A stretch of 6,912 nt of DNA from Allosphingosinicella sp. (GCA_030146745.1 JASLBD010000135.1:1-6912); one strand, 5' to 3'; positions 1-5,642 are shown, counted from the first letter of the stretch. Notes: a model not told the origin generated them from the sequence alone. Program-made: numbers and translations.

Positions 1-711
1 GCCCAGCTTTCGTCCGTCCTCCAGCCGGCCGCGAACCGCGTAGATTCCGAAGCGCGGGCGAAGATAGGAGCCGAGCGCGACGTTGGCGGTGGGATAGCCC
101 AGCTCGCGCCCGCGCTTGTCGCCATGCTCGACCACGCCCTCGATCGCGAACGGCCGCGTGAGCAGCCGTGCCGCCGTCTCGCAGTCGCCGGCCTTGAGCG
201 AGTCCCGGATCCGGCTCGACGAGATCGGGCCCGTCCCATCGGAAACCGGGCCCACCGAATCCACCGAGAAGCCGAGCCGGGCTCCGGCCTCCTTCAGGAC
301 CGAAACGTTGCCGCCGCGGCCCTGGCCGAAGGTGAAATCCTCGCCCGTCACCACGCCCGCCGCTCCGATCAGCTCGATGAGGTTTCTGGAGATGAACTGC
401 CCGGCCGGAGTCGCCGCCAGTTCGGCTCCGAAGCGGAAGACGATCATCGCATCGGCACCGGCCGCGGCGAACAGCCTTTGCCGCTGGCCGAGGCTGGTCA
501 GCCGGAAAGGAGGGGTGCCGGGCCGGAAGAAGCGGACCGGGTGAGGATCGAAGGTGGCCACGAGCACCGGCCGCCCTTCGGCGCGGCCGCGCGCCACGGC
601 GCGGCCGACCACCGCCTGGTGCCCCTTGTGAAACCCATCGAAATTGCCGAGCGCGACGATGCCCCCGCGAAGCGCCCGCGGAACCGCCGAGCCGCCGTCC
701 AGCCGCTCCAT
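1..711 (-). CDS. ribF: Bifunctional riboflavin kinase / FAD synthetase, 3' end cut by the window edge
   Basis: The enzyme converts riboflavin to FMN and then FMN to FAD in the cytoplasm. The visible 237 residues cover the whole N-terminal FMN adenylyltransferase domain: GNFDGFHKGH (22-31, the nucleotide-binding HxGH-type motif), TFDPHP (53-58), GEDFTFGQGRGG (123-134) and SSSRIR (164-169). They also cover the start of the C-terminal flavokinase domain with GDKRGRELGYPTAN (197-210), where the PTAN segment binds Mg-ATP. Bacterial RibF is usually about 310 residues, so roughly 70-80 residues lie beyond position 1. The ATG at 709-711 is the only sensible start, because an in-frame TAG lies about ten codons upstream with no start codon between. 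No Shine-Dalgarno sequence precedes it (CCGCGCCGC), and a promoter-like pair ends 7 nt upstream, so the mRNA may be leaderless. The gene sits 68 nt downstream of the dipeptidase gene. The family call is secure. Confidence 0.97.
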   Translation of the reverse strand, partial: MERLDGGSAVPRALRGGIVALGNFDGFHKGHQAVVGRAVARGRAEGRPVLVATFDPHPVRFFRPGTPPFRLTSLGQRQRLFAAAGADAMIVFRFGAELAATPAGQFISRNLIELIGAAGVVTGEDFTFGQGRGGNVSVLKEAGARLGFSVDSVGPVSDGTGPISSSRIRDSLKAGDCETAARLLTRPFAIEGVVEHGDKRGRELGYPTANVALGSYLRPRFGIYAVRGRLEDGRKLG

Positions 712-718
712 GCGGCGC

Positions 719-747
719 GGTATAGGAGAGGGGGAGGGGGCCTACAA
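719..747 (-). promoter_or_regulatory. Candidate promoter of ribF, possibly giving a leaderless mRNA
   Basis: Reading the minus strand, TTGTAG (747-742) is followed by exactly 17 nt and then TATACC (724-719). Only 7 nt separate the -10-like hexamer from the ribF ATG, so transcription would begin at or next to the start codon. Matches to TTGACA/TATAAT are 3/6 and 4/6. The support is modest, but the same layout occurs upstream of thyA. The spacer is almost pure pyrimidine. The -35-like hexamer shares bases with the end of the preceding hairpin (746-781). Confidence 0.35.
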
Positions 748-781
748 TCCTCCCATCGCCAGCCTTCGGCTAGGGAGGATT
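746..781 (-). terminator. Palindrome overlapping the dipeptidase stop codon; terminator-like, related to the 1961-2103 repeats
   Basis: AATCCTCCC (746-754) and GGGAGGATT (773-781) are perfect 9-bp inverted arms. Inside them AGCC (761-764) and GGCT (768-771) form a 4-bp stem on a TTC loop, with an asymmetric internal bulge of ATCGCC opposite A. The right arm covers most of the dipeptidase stop codon (782-780). Reading in the direction of transcription the hairpin is followed by GTAGG rather than a T-run, so efficient intrinsic termination is uncertain. The AGCC-GAA-GGCT core and the GGGAGG edge are shared with the double palindrome at 1961-2103. Confidence 0.5.
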
Positions 782-1940
782 AAGGCAGCGCCGCCAGCAG
801 CCTCAGCAGATTCCCGCCCATCACCTTGGCGATCTCCTCGTCGGTGAAGCCGCGGTCGATGAGGGCCTGGGTGACGTTGACCAGCCCGGCCGTGTCGAAG
901 CCCGTGGTCACCGCCCCGTCGAAATCCGAGCCGAGGCCGACATGGTCGATCCCGACGAGGTCGCGGACATGGGCGATGGCGGCGGCGACGGCGGCGGGCC
1001 GGAGGTCGCAGACGGCGGCGTCCCAATAGCCGATCCCCACCACGCCGCCGGTGCGCGCCACGCCCCGAATCTCCGCGTCGGTGAGGTTGCGGTTGACCTG
1101 GCAGGTCGCCTGCACCCCGCCATGGCTGGAGACGACGGGCCGCTTCGCCATCGCCAGTATCTCGGCGACGGCGGCGTGGCTCGAATGGGCGATGTCGACG
1201 ATCATCCCGCGCCGCTCCATCTCCCGGACGACCTGCCGCCCGAGCGGGGTGAGGCCGCCTTTCTTCACCCCATGCATCGAGCCGGCGACTTCGTTGTCGA
1301 AGAAGTGGGCGAGGCCGGCCATCCGGAAGCCGGCGGCGTGGAGGGGTTCGAGATTTTCGAGCCGGCCTTCCAGGTTCTGGAGGCCCTCGATCGAAAGCAG
1401 GGCGCCGGTGACCTTGCGGCCGGCGGCACGGTCGGCGAGCAGGCGGCGCACCTCGATTCCGCTCCTCACGATCCTCAATCGCCCTTCCGAATCCGCTTCG
1501 GCGCGGCGAAGCTTCTCCGCATGCCACAGCGAGCGCTGCAGCAGCGAATTCCAGGTCCGCGGCGGCTGCAGCTGGGCGACGGTGAGCAGGGTGATGTTGT
1601 CGCTGTCGGCGTCGTTGGAATCGTAATTCTGGTTCTTCGGAGTCTTGGTCACCGACGAGAAGACCTGAAGCGCGACGTTGCCCGCCTCGAGCCGGGGCAG
1701 GTCGACCTGGCCGCGGCTCGCAGGATCGAGCAGGCTGCGTTGCCACAGCAGGGTGTCGGCATGCATGTCGGCGATGGCGAGCCGGGGGTGAAGCGCCTTC
1801 GCGCGCTCGCTTATCGTGGGCAGCGGAGTCGCCACCACCTTGTTCATCCCGCCCTCGACGATTCCGGGACCGAGGATGAGGAAAGCGCCGACGGTGATGA
1901 CGATCAGGGCGAGCAGGCCGTAGACGTATTTGCGCATCAT
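780..1940 (-). CDS. Membrane-anchored dipeptidase, peptidase family M19 (renal dipeptidase type)
   Basis: A zinc-dependent dipeptidase of 386 residues. Residues 5-23 form one hydrophobic segment after a short basic N-terminus, so it is probably a signal anchor or signal peptide that places the enzyme on the periplasmic side. The M19 metal site is complete: H60 and D62 in DMHADTL, bridging E185 in SIEG, H252 in DIAHSS and H273 in SSHGG. Also present are R284 in VNRNL, D339 in GSDFDG and the conserved C-terminal GGNLLR (375-380). Known family members cleave dipeptides, including ones with a D-residue at the second position, but nothing here fixes the substrate. Two ATG codons are adjacent (1940-1938 and 1937-1935). 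AGGGGG at 1948-1943 is 2 nt from the first and 5 nt from the second, so the second ATG may be the real start (385 residues). There is no promoter-like sequence in the 20 nt between the upstream palindrome and the start. Read-through from thyA-folA is therefore plausible. Confidence 0.93.
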   Translation of the reverse strand: MMRKYVYGLLALIVITVGAFLILGPGIVEGGMNKVVATPLPTISERAKALHPRLAIADMHADTLLWQRSLLDPASRGQVDLPRLEAGNVALQVFSSVTKTPKNQNYDSNDADSDNITLLTVAQLQPPRTWNSLLQRSLWHAEKLRRAEADSEGRLRIVRSGIEVRRLLADRAAGRKVTGALLSIEGLQNLEGRLENLEPLHAAGFRMAGLAHFFDNEVAGSMHGVKKGGLTPLGRQVVREMERRGMIVDIAHSSHAAVAEILAMAKRPVVSSHGGVQATCQVNRNLTDAEIRGVARTGGVVGIGYWDAAVCDLRPAAVAAAIAHVRDLVGIDHVGLGSDFDGAVTTGFDTAGLVNVTQALIDRGFTDEEIAKVMGGNLLRLLAALP

Positions 1941-1942
1941 TT

Positions 1943-1948
1943 CCCCCT
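1943..1948 (-). promoter_or_regulatory. Ribosome binding site of the dipeptidase gene
   Basis: AGGGGG on the minus strand is a clear purine-rich Shine-Dalgarno-like sequence. Its spacing (5 nt to the ATG at 1937 against 2 nt to the ATG at 1940) favours initiation at the second of the tandem ATG codons. The last hairpin arm of the upstream palindrome ends 12 nt before it. Confidence 0.6.
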
Positions 1949-1960
1949 GCGTTACGCGCC

Positions 1961-2021
1961 CCTCTCCCGTCCTTTACGGGAGAGGAGGGGCCCAAGCCGA
2001 AGGCTTGGGAGGTGAGGGTCT
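1961..2021 (+). repeat. Palindromic repeat unit A of a BIME-like pair
   Basis: Unit A contains two perfect hairpins in tandem. The first is CCTCTCCCGT (1961-1970), loop CCTTT, ACGGGAGAGG (1976-1985). The second is CCCAAGCC (1991-1998), loop GAA, GGCTTGGG (2002-2009). AGGGG (1986-1990) joins them, and an AGGTGAGGGTCT tail (2010-2021) follows. The unit is non-coding and lies between folA and the dipeptidase gene. Its reverse complement occurs as unit B 19 nt away. Confidence 0.8.
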
Positions 2022-2040
2022 TATTCTGCGTCCGGTGCAC

Positions 2041-2103
2041 AGACCCTCACCTCCCACCGCTTCGCGGCGGGCCCCTCCTCTCCCGCGGAAAGCGGGAGAG
2101 GGG
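2041..2103 (-). repeat. Palindromic repeat unit B, inverted copy of unit A
   Basis: Read on the plus strand the unit begins AGACCCTCACCTCCC, the exact reverse complement of the end of unit A. It then carries a hairpin CCCACCGC (2053-2060), loop TTC, GCGGCGGG (2064-2071), with one A-C mismatch on this strand that is a G-U pair in minus-strand RNA. A second hairpin follows, CCTCTCCCGC (2077-2086), loop GGAAA, GCGGGAGAGG (2092-2101). Stem bases that differ from unit A change in pairs, so both hairpins persist. The two inverted units with a 19-nt spacer (2022-2040) match the layout of REP/BIME-type elements; the family assignment is inference. Confidence 0.78.
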
Positions 2104-2111
2104 TTCTGCGC

Positions 2112-2606
2112 CTACCGACGCCGCTCCAATATTTCGAAATCATGAGGCAGCTCGCCTTCCCGAGCTAGTCCCGGCTGCGAGGTGACGGTGACCCACTGCT
2201 CCTCCGCAAAGGCTGGGAGCCGAGTGTCTCCCTCCGGATGGGCATGAACACGCGTGAGCCAGACCTTGTCCGCCCTGTCGAGGAATAGCTTGTATATCTC
2301 CGCTCCGCCTATCACGGTTATCTCCGGCACGTCGCCGGCCGCCGCAAGCGCCTCATCCATGTCGTGGACGACGACGGCACCGTCCGCCCGCCAAGTAGGG
2401 TCTTGGGTAAGAACGATGTGCTTCCGCCCATCGAGAAGCCGGGGCAGACTCTCGAAGGTCTTGCGGCCCATGATCATCGGTTTGCCCATGGTCACGGATC
2501 GAAAATGATGCAGATCGCTGCGCAAGCGCCAGGGTAGCTTGCCCTTGTTCCCGATGACCCCGTTGTCCGCCCGAGCCACCACCAGCGTCACCGTCGGCCC
2601 GCTCAC
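2112..2606 (-). CDS. folA: Dihydrofolate reductase
   Basis: It reduces 7,8-dihydrofolate to tetrahydrofolate with NADPH in the cytoplasm, regenerating the cofactor oxidised by ThyA. The protein is 164 residues, a normal length for a chromosomal bacterial DHFR. Visible family features are [10 protein letters not shown] (17-26, Met20-loop region with the conserved Trp26), catalytic acid D31 in [18 protein letters not shown] (45-54, NADPH and folate contacts including T50), [11 protein letters not shown] (98-108, the second glycine pair) and [12 protein letters not shown] (117-128). The start is GTG (2606-2604), overlapping the thyA stop as GTGA. GAGG at 2617-2614 lies 7 nt upstream, which supports this start. 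The stop is TAG at 2114-2112. The overlap implies co-transcription and translational coupling with thyA. The gene looks slightly less GC-rich than its neighbours (about 63% by hand count). Nothing indicates a resistance-type DHFR. Confidence 0.97.
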   Translation of the reverse strand: MSGPTVTLVVARADNGVIGNKGKLPWRLRSDLHHFRSVTMGKPMIMGRKTFESLPRLLDGRKHIVLTQDPTWRADGAVVVHDMDEALAAAGDVPEITVIGGAEIYKLFLDRADKVWLTRVHAHPEGDTRLPAFAEEQWVTVTSQPGLAREGELPHDFEILERRR

Positions 2607-3397
2607 ACCGCCACCTCGGCCTTGATGTGCGGATGGGCGTCGTAGCCGGTGATCTCGAAATCCTCATATTCGTAGCGGTCGATCGCCTCCGGGCGGCGGA
2701 GGATGTTGAGGCGGGGGAGGGGCCTGGGCGCGCGGGTGAGCTGGAGCCGCGCCTGGTCGAGGTGGTTGGAATAGAGGTGGCAGTCGCCGCCGGTCCAAAC
2801 GAACACGCCCGGCTCCAGCCCGCATTGCTGGGCCAGCATGTGGGTGAGGAGGGCGTAGCTGGCGATGTTGAAGGGCACGCCGAGGAAGGCGTCGGCGCTT
2901 CGCTGGTAGAGCTGGAGGTTGAGCCGGCCGCGCGCCACCTGGGTCTGGAACAGGCAGTGGCAAGGCGCCAGCGCCATCCGCTCGATCTCGGCCGGGTTCC
3001 AGGCGGAGACGATCTGGCGGCGCGACGCGGGGTCGCGGTGGATCAGCTCGATGAGGTTGGCGATCTGATCGACATGGACTCCCCCGGGCCCCTCCCAGTC
3101 GCGCCACTGCTTGCCGTAGACGGGGCCGAGCTCGCCGCCTTCGTCCGCCCACTCGTCCCAGATCCGGACCCTGTTCTCCCTGAGCCAGGCGATGTTGGTC
3201 TCGCCGCGGAGGAACCAGAGCAGTTCGATGACGATCGAGCGCAGATGGAGCTTCTTGGTGGTCAGCAGCGGGAAGCCCTCGGCCAGGTCGAAGCGCATCT
3301 GGTGGCCGAAGACGGAGAGGGTGCCGACGCCGGTGCGGTCCTGCTGCTCGGCGCCTTCGTCGAGGATCCGGGAGAGGAGCTGGAGATAGGGCTGCAT
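2603..3397 (-). CDS. thyA: Thymidylate synthase (ThyA type)
   Basis: It methylates dUMP to dTMP using methylene-tetrahydrofolate and releases dihydrofolate; it works as a cytoplasmic homodimer. The protein is 264 residues, the same length as the E. coli enzyme, and aligns with it by eye from end to end. The phosphate-binding R21 is in DRTG. R126-R127 in [10 protein letters not shown] come from the partner subunit. The catalytic C146 is in [18 protein letters not shown] (162-169) contributes R166 and D169, [11 protein letters not shown] (171-181) contributes N177, and H207 and Y209 are in HLYSNH. The C-terminal AEVAV replaces APVAI of E. coli and closes over the active site. The ATG (3397-3395) has no recognisable Shine-Dalgarno sequence, but a promoter-like pair ends 6 nt upstream, so the mRNA may be leaderless. 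It overlaps folA by 3 nt and probably forms a two-gene operon with it. Confidence 0.98.
   Translation of the reverse strand: MQPYLQLLSRILDEGAEQQDRTGVGTLSVFGHQMRFDLAEGFPLLTTKKLHLRSIVIELLWFLRGETNIAWLRENRVRIWDEWADEGGELGPVYGKQWRDWEGPGGVHVDQIANLIELIHRDPASRRQIVSAWNPAEIERMALAPCHCLFQTQVARGRLNLQLYQRSADAFLGVPFNIASYALLTHMLAQQCGLEPGVFVWTGGDCHLYSNHLDQARLQLTRAPRPLPRLNILRRPEAIDRYEYEDFEITGYDAHPHIKAEVAV
2614..2617 (-). promoter_or_regulatory. Shine-Dalgarno site for the GTG start of folA, inside the thyA coding region
   Basis: GAGG in the last codons of thyA lies 7 nt before the folA GTG. With the GTGA stop/start overlap it explains how ribosomes ending thyA can restart on folA. It decides the GTG start over a later GTG at codon 6. 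Confidence 0.6.
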
Positions 3398-3403
3398 AAG
3401 CGG

Positions 3404-3432
3404 ACTATGGCGGGTGGAAGAGGCGTTTCCAA
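3404..3432 (-). promoter_or_regulatory. Candidate promoter of thyA-folA, possibly leaderless
   Basis: On the minus strand TTGGAA (3432-3427) and CATAGT (3409-3404) are separated by exactly 17 nt. Each matches the sigma-70 consensus at 4 of 6 positions. Six nucleotides separate the -10-like hexamer from the thyA ATG, so the predicted start site is the A of the ATG. No Shine-Dalgarno sequence is present. The element begins 3 nt after the hairpin that closes the upstream gene. Confidence 0.42.
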
Positions 3433-3435
3433 GGG

Positions 3436-3471
3436 TTTGTCCTCCCCGCCGCCAAGCGGTGGGGAGGCAAA
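3436..3471 (-). terminator. Hairpin directly after the DsbA-family gene, probable terminator
   Basis: CCTCCCC (3441-3447) pairs with GGGGAGG (3461-3467). CCGC (3449-3452) pairs with GCGG (3456-3459) around a CAA loop, with one mismatched or wobble position between the stems. TTTG (3436-3439) and CAAA (3468-3471) extend the base of the stem with T3440 unpaired. It begins immediately after the TGA stop of the upstream gene (3474-3472). In the transcript the A-rich/U-poor context (ACAAACCC downstream) lacks a strong U-tract. The GCCGC-nAA-GCGGT-GGG core is shared with the repeat at 2041-2103. Confidence 0.55.
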
Positions 3472-4185
3472 TCAGCCCTTCTTCGCCCGCGCTTCCCTGA
3501 TCGCGTCGCGCAGGGCTTCGTAGCCGACGGCGCCCTGGAAGATCCGGTCGCCCACGACGAAGGTGGGAGTGCCCGTCGCCTCGAGATTGCGAGCGAGCTG
3601 GAAGTTGCGCTCCAGCTCGTTGTCCGCGGCCGCGGCGGGAATCTCACCGGTCAGGCCGACGGCGGCGCGGGCCTTGGCGAGCGCCTCGGGGGTAGGCCGG
3701 CCGGCGGCGAACAGAGCGTCGTAGAAGGGCTTGAAGCGCCCCGCTTGGGCAGCGGCGAGGCTGGCCCGGGCGGCGGCCTCGCTGTCGGCACCGAGCACCG
3801 GCCATTCGCGCCACACCACCTTGAGCCTGGGATCCTCGCGAAGCAGCCGCTCGATGTCCGAATTGCTCTTCCGGCAATAGCCGCAGGCATAATCGAAGAA
3901 CTCGACGAGGACGACGTCGCCGTCCGCGGCACCCGCCCAGGCGCCCGCGAACGGCGTTTCGAGCGAGGCCCGGTTCGCGGAGATCACCCGGGCCGCCTCG
4001 CGCTCGCGCAGCCGGTCCATCGCCAGGGGAAGCACTTCCGGATTTTCGAGGAGATAATCGCGCACCGACTCGTGCGACACATAGGCGACCGCGCCGCCGC
4101 CGACGAGGGCGCCGAGGAGCCCCGCCGCCGCCGCCGTCTTCCAGCCTCCGAAACCGCCCCGAGCCCGGGCCGCGTCAGTTGTCAC
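3472..4185 (-). CDS. DsbA-family periplasmic thiol-disulfide oxidoreductase with a ScsC-like N-terminal region
   Basis: The protein has 237 residues. An Ala/Gly-rich hydrophobic segment (about 17-36) after a short basic N-terminus gives export or membrane anchoring. Residues 38-64, containing [21 protein letters not shown], resemble the short helical region that precedes the thioredoxin fold in ScsC-like DsbA proteins and mediates self-association there. The thioredoxin domain (about 88-234) has the redox motif CGYC (C101, C104) after VEFFDYA, and the cis-proline P207 in GTPTFVVGD. DsbA-type proteins oxidise or isomerise cysteines in envelope proteins; which of these this one does cannot be read from sequence. 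The start is GTG (4185-4183), inside the end of the M48 protease gene with an 11-nt overlap, which suggests translational coupling. The only SD-like sequence is the A-rich AAGAAAAAGAATC. A hairpin follows the stop directly. Confidence 0.92.
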   Translation of the reverse strand: MTTDAARARGGFGGWKTAAAAGLLGALVGGGAVAYVSHESVRDYLLENPEVLPLAMDRLREREAARVISANRASLETPFAGAWAGAADGDVVLVEFFDYACGYCRKSNSDIERLLREDPRLKVVWREWPVLGADSEAAARASLAAAQAGRFKPFYDALFAAGRPTPEALAKARAAVGLTGEIPAAAADNELERNFQLARNLEATGTPTFVVGDRIFQGAVGYEALRDAIREARAKKG

Positions 4186-5566
4186 GATTCTTTTTCTTCT
4201 TTTCCACCTCGGTGCGCGAGACCATGGCGATGTCCTGGGCGCGAAGCCAGTCGGGCGTTCCGGTGGGGACGGTCTTCAGCGCCTGCTCGGCATTGACGAG
4301 AGCGAGGCGAGGCTCGCCCTGCAGGTTGTAGCGCTCGGCGGTGGCGAGCGCGGCCCGGCCGGGATCGCCTTCGCGGTCGTAGACGATGCCGAGCTGATAC
4401 CAGGCGAAGGGGTTGGAATTGTCGCGGCCGATCGCGGCCCGAAGCACGCGCTTCGCCTCCTCATAATGGTCCGGCCTCTCGGTGGCGATAAGCGCATGGC
4501 CGAGCAGGGCCGAGATGAGCGGCTGGTCCGGCGCGTATCTGACCGATTGGCGAAGCGATTCGAGGGCTTCGTTCGGACGGCCGGATTCGAGCAGGATCTG
4601 CCCCTTCAGCTCGTGGAAATAGGGATCGTTCGGAGCTTCCGCGAGAAGGCTGTCCGCTTCGGCGAGCGCTTTGTCCGGATAGGCGCTCTTGTGCCATGCA
4701 TAGGCCCGGGCATAGCGGGCCGGGATGCTCTTGTTGCTCTCCGGATAGGCCACTCGAGTCCGAACCGGGTCTTCGACATAGCCCGAAAGCTTCGCCTTCA
4801 CGCGCTGGAACCTGGCTTCCAGCGCGGCTTCGGGGGCGCTGTCCCAGCCGGGCGCGCTCTTCACCGACTCCTCGAGCGCCGCGAGCCGCTCCCCGGTGAG
4901 GGGATGGGTGCGCATATAGCCATTGTCCTGGGGAATGGCGTAGCGGAACTCCTGGTTCTGGAGCTTCTTGAAGAACGTGAGCAGGCCCTTGCCGTTGGTC
5001 TTCGACTTGGCGAGGAAGCTGGCCGCGGCGGCGTCCGCCGACGATTCCTGGGTACGGCTGAAGGCGAGGAACTTGCCGATCGCCGCCTGCTGGCCTGCGG
5101 CCATAACGCCCATGCCCGCCTCGCCCGCGCCGGCGGCCATCGCCGCGGCTCCCAGCAGCATGGAAAGGAGCATGATCCCCGTCGCGACCTTCACGCCCTC
5201 CTGGATGCGGATGACGTGGCCGCCGGTGATGTGGCCGACCTCGTGGGCGATGACGCCCTGCACCTCGTTGGCCGAATCCGCGGCGGCGATAAGCCCGGAG
5301 TGGAGATAGACGATCTGGCCGCCTGCCACGAAGGCGTTGATCGACCGGTCGTGGATCAGGACGATCTGGACGTCCTCGGGCCTCAGCCCCGCGGCCGCGA
5401 CGATCGGGCGCGACATCTCCTTGAACAGGGCCTCGGTCTCGGCGTCCCGAAGGATCGACTGCGCCGCCGCGGGCCGGGCCGTGAGGCCGAAGGTCAAAAT
5501 GAGGAGGAGCGCGAGGCGGGCGGCAAAGGCGCTCCACCTTCTCAGCGTAACGATAGCTTCAGCCAT
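4175..5566 (-). CDS. BepA-like periplasmic M48 zinc metalloprotease with C-terminal TPR repeats
   Basis: The protein has 463 residues. A basic N-terminus and hydrophobic core (about 15-30) end in RPAAA-Q, a likely signal peptidase I site after A35. The M48 domain has HEVGH (108-112) and a third zinc ligand E174 in QESSAD. A hydrophobic stretch (about 128-147) follows the zinc helix. H221 in RTHPLTGERL lies where E. coli BepA has its regulatory histidine. Residues about 285-430 are helical TPR-like repeats, for example KGQILLESGRPNEALESL and WYQLGIVYDREGDPGRA. BepA-type proteins degrade or help to mature stalled outer-membrane proteins such as LptD. I chose the ATG at 5566-5564 because AGGA lies 6 nt upstream and the signal peptide follows; an ATG 19 codons earlier falls in a hairpin loop. 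The C-terminus is Lys-rich (EKKKKNRDN), encoded by an A-rich run, and overlaps the next gene by 11 nt. Confidence 0.94.
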   Translation of the reverse strand: MAEAIVTLRRWSAFAARLALLLILTFGLTARPAAAQSILRDAETEALFKEMSRPIVAAAGLRPEDVQIVLIHDRSINAFVAGGQIVYLHSGLIAAADSANEVQGVIAHEVGHITGGHVIRIQEGVKVATGIMLLSMLLGAAAMAAGAGEAGMGVMAAGQQAAIGKFLAFSRTQESSADAAAASFLAKSKTNGKGLLTFFKKLQNQEFRYAIPQDNGYMRTHPLTGERLAALEESVKSAPGWDSAPEAALEARFQRVKAKLSGYVEDPVRTRVAYPESNKSIPARYARAYAWHKSAYPDKALAEADSLLAEAPNDPYFHELKGQILLESGRPNEALESLRQSVRYAPDQPLISALLGHALIATERPDHYEEAKRVLRAAIGRDNSNPFAWYQLGIVYDREGDPGRAALATAERYNLQGEPRLALVNAEQALKTVPTGTPDWLRAQDIAMVSRTEVEKKKKNRDN

Positions 5567-5572
5567 TCCGCA

Positions 5573-5576
5573 TCCT
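5573..5576 (-). promoter_or_regulatory. Ribosome binding site of the M48 protease gene
   Basis: AGGA on the minus strand ends 6 nt before the ATG at 5566 and decides the start codon. It is embedded in AAGGGATAGGATGCGGA. I see no convincing -35/-10 pair in the 34 nt between this start and the upstream inverted repeat. Confidence 0.5.
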
Positions 5577-5600
5577 ATCCCTTTGCAGGGCTGAACGTGA

Positions 5601-5634
5601 CATGAGCGCGCCAGCCTTCGCAAGCGCGCTCATG
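5601..5634 (-). terminator. 11-bp perfect inverted repeat after rne, terminator-like
   Basis: CATGAGCGCGC (5601-5611) and GCGCGCTCATG (5624-5634) are perfect inverted arms around a 12-nt loop. The structure starts 8 nt after the rne stop codon (5645-5643). No T-run follows in the direction of transcription (TCACGTTC), so it could be a Rho-aided terminator, a 3'-end stabilising hairpin or a protein-binding palindrome. It differs in sequence from the CCTCCC-type palindromes elsewhere in the window. Confidence 0.55.
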
Positions 5635-5642
5635 CCCGTTCT

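Noticed and set aside
942..2015. Long plus-strand open frame opposite the dipeptidase gene
   Set aside because: It is antisense to a gene with a complete M19 metal site and has no domain-like sequence. Long open antisense frames are expected at this GC content.
2024..2110. TTCTGCG repeated at 2024-2030 and 2104-2110, flanking unit B, as a possible target-site duplication
   Set aside because: Seven bases with no similarity beyond them, and not flush with the palindrome ends on one side. Chance is a sufficient explanation.
2627..3523. Long plus-strand open frame opposite thyA
   Set aside because: It mirrors the strongly conserved thyA gene and runs on through the terminator hairpin. The translation is low-complexity and resembles no family.
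5559..5573. Four-codon open frame (ATG at 5573 to TGA at 5561-5559) overlapping the M48 start
   Set aside because: It could be an upstream leader frame, but it is too short to separate from chance and the AGGA spacing favours the protease ATG.
4466..5605. 379-codon plus-strand open frame opposite the M48 gene
   Set aside because: A shadow of the protease coding strand; its translation is Arg/Gly-rich with no recognisable motif.
5567..5623. Upstream extension of the M48 protease to an ATG at 5623-5621
   Set aside because: That ATG lies in the loop of the post-rne inverted repeat, has no ribosome binding site, and would put a 19-residue Cys-containing extension before a normal signal peptide.
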